Below are positions 61,516-64,000 of a stretch of DNA of 64,000 bases, piece after piece. Below the pieces are notes generated by a model. That model saw only the letters and a list, made by a program, of their open reading frames with translations. It searched no databases and was not told the origin of the DNA. Numbering within the stretch: position 1 is the stretch's first letter; each line of letters opens with the position of its first letter. The stretch comes from Bacteroidota bacterium (GTDB taxonomy: Bacteria; Bacteroidota; Bacteroidia; AKYH767-A; 2013-40CM-41-45): positions 248,001-312,000 of the forward strand of contig JADKJP010000006.1 of assembly GCA_016720935.1 (NCBI GenBank), given 5' to 3'. The translations under genes were made by a program, and so were the position numbers.

Positions 61516-63345
61516 TTATTTGATAAAGGATACCCTTTTCCGGATGGCTTTATCGGGGGATAATAAAGAAATGAAATAGATCCCTTTATTGAGATTCAAT
61601 TCATTGAAATTGAGCTGGTAATGATGGCTTCCCATGTTCAGGACGTTATTCTCAGGCTGTAGAATAACCCTGCCAAGCGCATCCATTACTTCAATTTTTA
61701 CCGAAGATTTTTCGGACAGATTAAAATCAATATTCACCACATCTTTAGTCGGGTTTGGGTAAATTTTAAAGCCAAATAAATCTTCCGTCTCAGTTTTAGA
61801 AATTCCTGTCAGTGTAAGGGTAAAGCTTTGCACTTGTTGATGGAATCCACAACGATTGTACGCAGTGAGAATAACATCGTAAGTTCCAGTTGAAGCATAG
61901 ATATGTACAGGATTCTCCAGAGTACTTGAATCTCCATCACCAAAATCCCAAACCAATGAATCGAAATCAGTTGAAGTATTCGTAAAGGTCACGGTGTTTG
62001 CATTCGAAGAATAAGTGAAATTTACAGTAGGGAAGGGGAGATTCAACTGTTGCGTGAGAGTCCATGGAACTGCTGCCCAGTTATTGCTGTCGTTCATTTC
62101 AAGAATCCAGTTGTTCGGATCTGTAAATGAGACAACGTAATAATCACCATTGCAAACACTGTCGAGTGTGATCCATTGTCCGTAGAGAGCAGCTGAATAA
62201 ATATCAAGATAACCAACATAAATTCCCTGGTCAGTTGTGCATCCGGTAACAGTCCCTAAACCATAATTCGGGAAACTGTCACGTCCAAGAATATTCCCCG
62301 TAGTGTCCACGCAATATCCGTTTCCGTTTGTGCATGTTCCAAGGTTGACAAGGCAATAGCTTTGTTTGTTACCTGTTCCAACCACCGGCCATTCATATGG
62401 CTGTTTTCCAATCATGGGTTGTCTTAGTGTGTATTCGGCCCATCCATCCAAATGAATGTGTCCATGCTGCGGATGATAGGTCATAGTTCCCGCAGGTCTG
62501 TTGAATGATGTGAGGGTCCCGTTTGTTTTATGATAAATGGTTTGTTCGACCAGCTGTTTGGGTGGTTGTCCATTCGGACAAACCGGAGTATTGCATGGAA
62601 CAAGAGTTGTGTCACAATAACAGGTGTTGATTCCATGAATCTCCAAAGGCCCCCAACCAATATTCGGAGTTGCATTGTTTACATACAAAGTATCTGTTGC
62701 TTCATAAGAGCCATCCAGTATGGCTTGAGCAGAGGCGGTCATATCGGGAATCAAATCACAATCTTGTGTTCCGTCCGGACATTGGCAACGTGTAGCATCT
62801 TGTACACTGCAAGGCATTATTGAGTGGGTGGTCGGACTGTTTCCAAAAGTCAGCGAAAAGGTATTCACATCACCTGAATCGGCACCGGCAAGATCAGTTA
62901 CAACCAGGTACCACGTACCATTCGGATCTCTGCCGTTGTTGTACAATGCAAGATCACCGTCAGGATCAAATTCACCTGTGTAGGGAGGAAGGTTTCCGAG
63001 ATCGCTCAATAATGCATTTGCACTATGGCCACGAAAACATGTGTTGGTAAAATTGTCACCACCATCTCCATTGCGATTAGATAGCATTACAACGAAACTA
63101 TCCGGGCTCATCAGTTCAATTTGCAAATCCCTGTCATAAGTATGAGTGATATCGATGCAAATTCTCTCCAGACCGAAAGTAACTGAATCAATGCTGTTGG
63201 GAAGGCCACTAACTATACAAGGGAAATATTGTGAAACCGCTACACCTGAATAATCATGGATCACACCACCTGTACCGGTAAACGTTTGAGCCTTCGATAT
63301 AGTAAAGAGAAAGGCAAGCAAGATTGCCAGGTAAATTTTTCGCAT
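61516..63345 (-). CDS. Secreted lysyl-oxidase-like protein with T9SS sorting domain
   Basis: A 609-residue exported protein; signal peptide RKIYLAILLAFLFTISKAQ. Domains in order: proprotein-convertase P-like (about 25-165, with GDLALYNNGRDPNGTWYLVV), a Cys-rich linker, a lysyl-oxidase-like domain (about 260-425) with the copper-site motif YHPQHGHIHLDGWAEYTLR, a PKD domain (about 440-515, DFGDGDSSTLENPVHIY) and a C-terminal type A T9SS sorting domain (KIYPNPTKDVVNIDF). It should cross the outer membrane by T9SS and stay on the surface or be released. ATG 63345 is chosen because it opens the signal peptide. Confidence 0.86.
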   Translation of the reverse strand: MRKIYLAILLAFLFTISKAQTFTGTGGVIHDYSGVAVSQYFPCIVSGLPNSIDSVTFGLERICIDITHTYDRDLQIELMSPDSFVVMLSNRNGDGGDNFTNTCFRGHSANALLSDLGNLPPYTGEFDPDGDLALYNNGRDPNGTWYLVVTDLAGADSGDVNTFSLTFGNSPTTHSIMPCSVQDATRCQCPDGTQDCDLIPDMTASAQAILDGSYEATDTLYVNNATPNIGWGPLEIHGINTCYCDTTLVPCNTPVCPNGQPPKQLVEQTIYHKTNGTLTSFNRPAGTMTYHPQHGHIHLDGWAEYTLRQPMIGKQPYEWPVVGTGNKQSYCLVNLGTCTNGNGYCVDTTGNILGRDSFPNYGLGTVTGCTTDQGIYVGYLDIYSAALYGQWITLDSVCNGDYYVVSFTDPNNWILEMNDSNNWAAVPWTLTQQLNLPFPTVNFTYSSNANTVTFTNTSTDFDSLVWDFGDGDSSTLENPVHIYASTGTYDVILTAYNRCGFHQQVQSFTLTLTGISKTETEDLFGFKIYPNPTKDVVNIDFNLSEKSSVKIEVMDALGRVILQPENNVLNMGSHHYQLNFNELNLNKGIYFISLLSPDKAIRKRVSFIK

Positions 63346-63485
63346 GTGTTCGGGATTTGAATGCGAAATATAATAATTCATTTCAAGGAAATATGATTTA
63401 GTATAAAATACGATTTCATAATTGAGTAATTCATTGAATAAAAATCTTTTCTTGAGTGACATTGAAAATGTTTCACTCCATACCA

Positions 63486-63583
63486 TTCAATCTTCAATCT
63501 ACAATCCACAATCCACAATCTACAATCCTCAATCCTCAATCTACAATCCACAATCCACAATCCACAATCTACATTCTTCATTC
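63486..63583 (+). repeat. 14-unit 7-bp tract (NNCAATC words)
   Basis: Fourteen heptamers in one phase: TTCAATC x2, TACAATC, CACAATC x2, TACAATC, CTCAATC x2, TACAATC, CACAATC x3, TACATTC, TTCATTC. It fills the upstream gap of typA on the 5' side. Confidence 0.9.
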
Positions 63584-63659
63584 AATCTCCAAACTCTTTC
63601 ACATTTGGTTTTATTTTCAATTGCCTTTGGACTTACGAGGTTTTATCACTTTAAAAACG

Positions 63660-63667
63660 TATCTTTG
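63660..63667 (+). promoter_or_regulatory. -7 box for typA
   Basis: TATCTTTG, 38 bases before ATG 63706; no TTG at consensus spacing. Confidence 0.5.
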
Positions 63668-63705
63668 CGCCCGCTTTCGGAACCTCCTCGAAATGCACTA
63701 ACTAT

Positions 63706-64000
63706 ATGGAAATCAGAAATATTGCGATTATTGCTCACGTTGACCATGGTAAAACAACATTGGTTGACAAGATGCTTCATCAAGCCAAATTGTTCAGGGA
63801 CAATCAGCACACAGGCGACTTGATCCTTGACAACAACGACCTTGAACGTGAACGTGGAATCACTATTGTGGCCAAAAACGTTTCGATTCGTTACAAAGGG
63901 ATAAAAATTAACATCATTGATACTCCTGGTCACGCCGATTTCGGAGGAGAAGTGGAACGCGTGCTCACCATGGCAGATGGCGTATTGTTGCTCGTTGATG
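63706..64000 (+). CDS. typA: TypA/BipA translational GTPase (partial, 5' end only)
   Basis: The first 98 residues of a ribosome-binding GTPase related to EF-G, needed for growth under stress. G1 motif [18 protein letters not shown], switch [12 protein letters not shown] and G3 [18 protein letters not shown]. The start [18 protein letters not shown] is that of TypA (LepA would begin differently). The gene continues past the right edge of the window. Confidence 0.93.
   Translation, partial: MEIRNIAIIAHVDHGKTTLVDKMLHQAKLFRDNQHTGDLILDNNDLERERGITIVAKNVSIRYKGIKINIIDTPGHADFGGEVERVLTMADGVLLLVD

Noticed and set aside
63378..63581. Leftward open frame rich in CRLWIVDC-like repeats.
   Set aside because: It is the translation of the heptamer tract; 7-base units give a 7-residue repeat in any open frame. 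No start signal, and it overlaps the lysyl-oxidase-like gene's 5' region.

Overview
The window is ordinary-looking chromosome of a Bacteroidota bacterium, probably free-living and aerobic (Sphingobacteriia/Chitinophagia-like; the exact group cannot be fixed from the sequence). Three lines of evidence agree. Many genes are preceded by the Bacteroidota promoter TTG-N19-21-TAnnTTTG. Purine-rich Shine-Dalgarno sequences are scarce. The gene content is typical: a type IX secretion (T9SS) sorting domain, a PorE-like OmpA protein, type III glutamine synthetase, DUF6526, a fused branched-chain dehydrogenase E1, and SusC-less outer-membrane barrels.

Layout. 1-1586 is the start of dnaX (leftward, cut by the window edge). 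1945-2217 is an HU gene. 2283-6289 is a leftward block, DUF6526-paaABCDG, for aerobic phenylacetyl-CoA degradation. 6394-8650 holds two overlapping glycosyltransferases. 8691-9393 is an ftsE-like ATPase gene broken by one extra base. 10802-15580 is a TPR protein plus outer-membrane barrel pair. 15630-19119 is a second paa block (paaZ, an unknown 150-aa protein, an odd crotonase). 19461-20561 is rpsF-rpsR-rplI. 20656-27698 mixes a MacB-like permease, a tiny Cys-rich exported protein, a HAD phosphatase, a membrane protein, a deacetylase-acyltransferase-upp operon and radC. 28342-33677 is a third paa block (paaH, HerA-like ATPase, paaI, paaJ, paaY). 33807-36445 holds an SRAP protein, a REP-associated transposase in an inverted pair of REP doublets, and a VOC protein. 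36534-52982 is mainly leftward housekeeping (E1 fusion, DOPA dioxygenase, prfA, purM, PorE-like protein, glnN, desaturase, DEAD helicase, pdhB). 53207-58491 holds etfBA, a bifunctional nuclease, a nucleoside transporter and thyA-folA. 58589-63345 holds a membrane pyrophosphatase with a large Cys/Met-rich tail and a secreted lysyl-oxidase-like protein. typA begins at 63706 and runs off the right edge.

Working together: the three paa blocks supply the epoxidase core (PaaABCD), isomerase (PaaG), ring-opening enzyme (PaaZ), beta-oxidation steps (PaaH, PaaJ, a crotonase), a salvage thioesterase (PaaI) and PaaY. PaaK and PaaE are not in the window. ETF may take electrons from the downstream acyl-CoA dehydrogenase steps.

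Most interesting signals: (1) an A10 run in dnaX right after the clamp-loader domains, where a one-base slip meets a stop at once and would make a gamma subunit; (2) a 186-residue Cys/Met-rich repeat tail on the pyrophosphatase; (3) many intergenic tracts with different words but the same strict 7-bp period, hugging start and stop codons; (4) a RAYT transposase bracketed by mirror-image REP doublets; (5) phased direct repeats at the glnN promoter and a 143-nt structured leader before paaZ.
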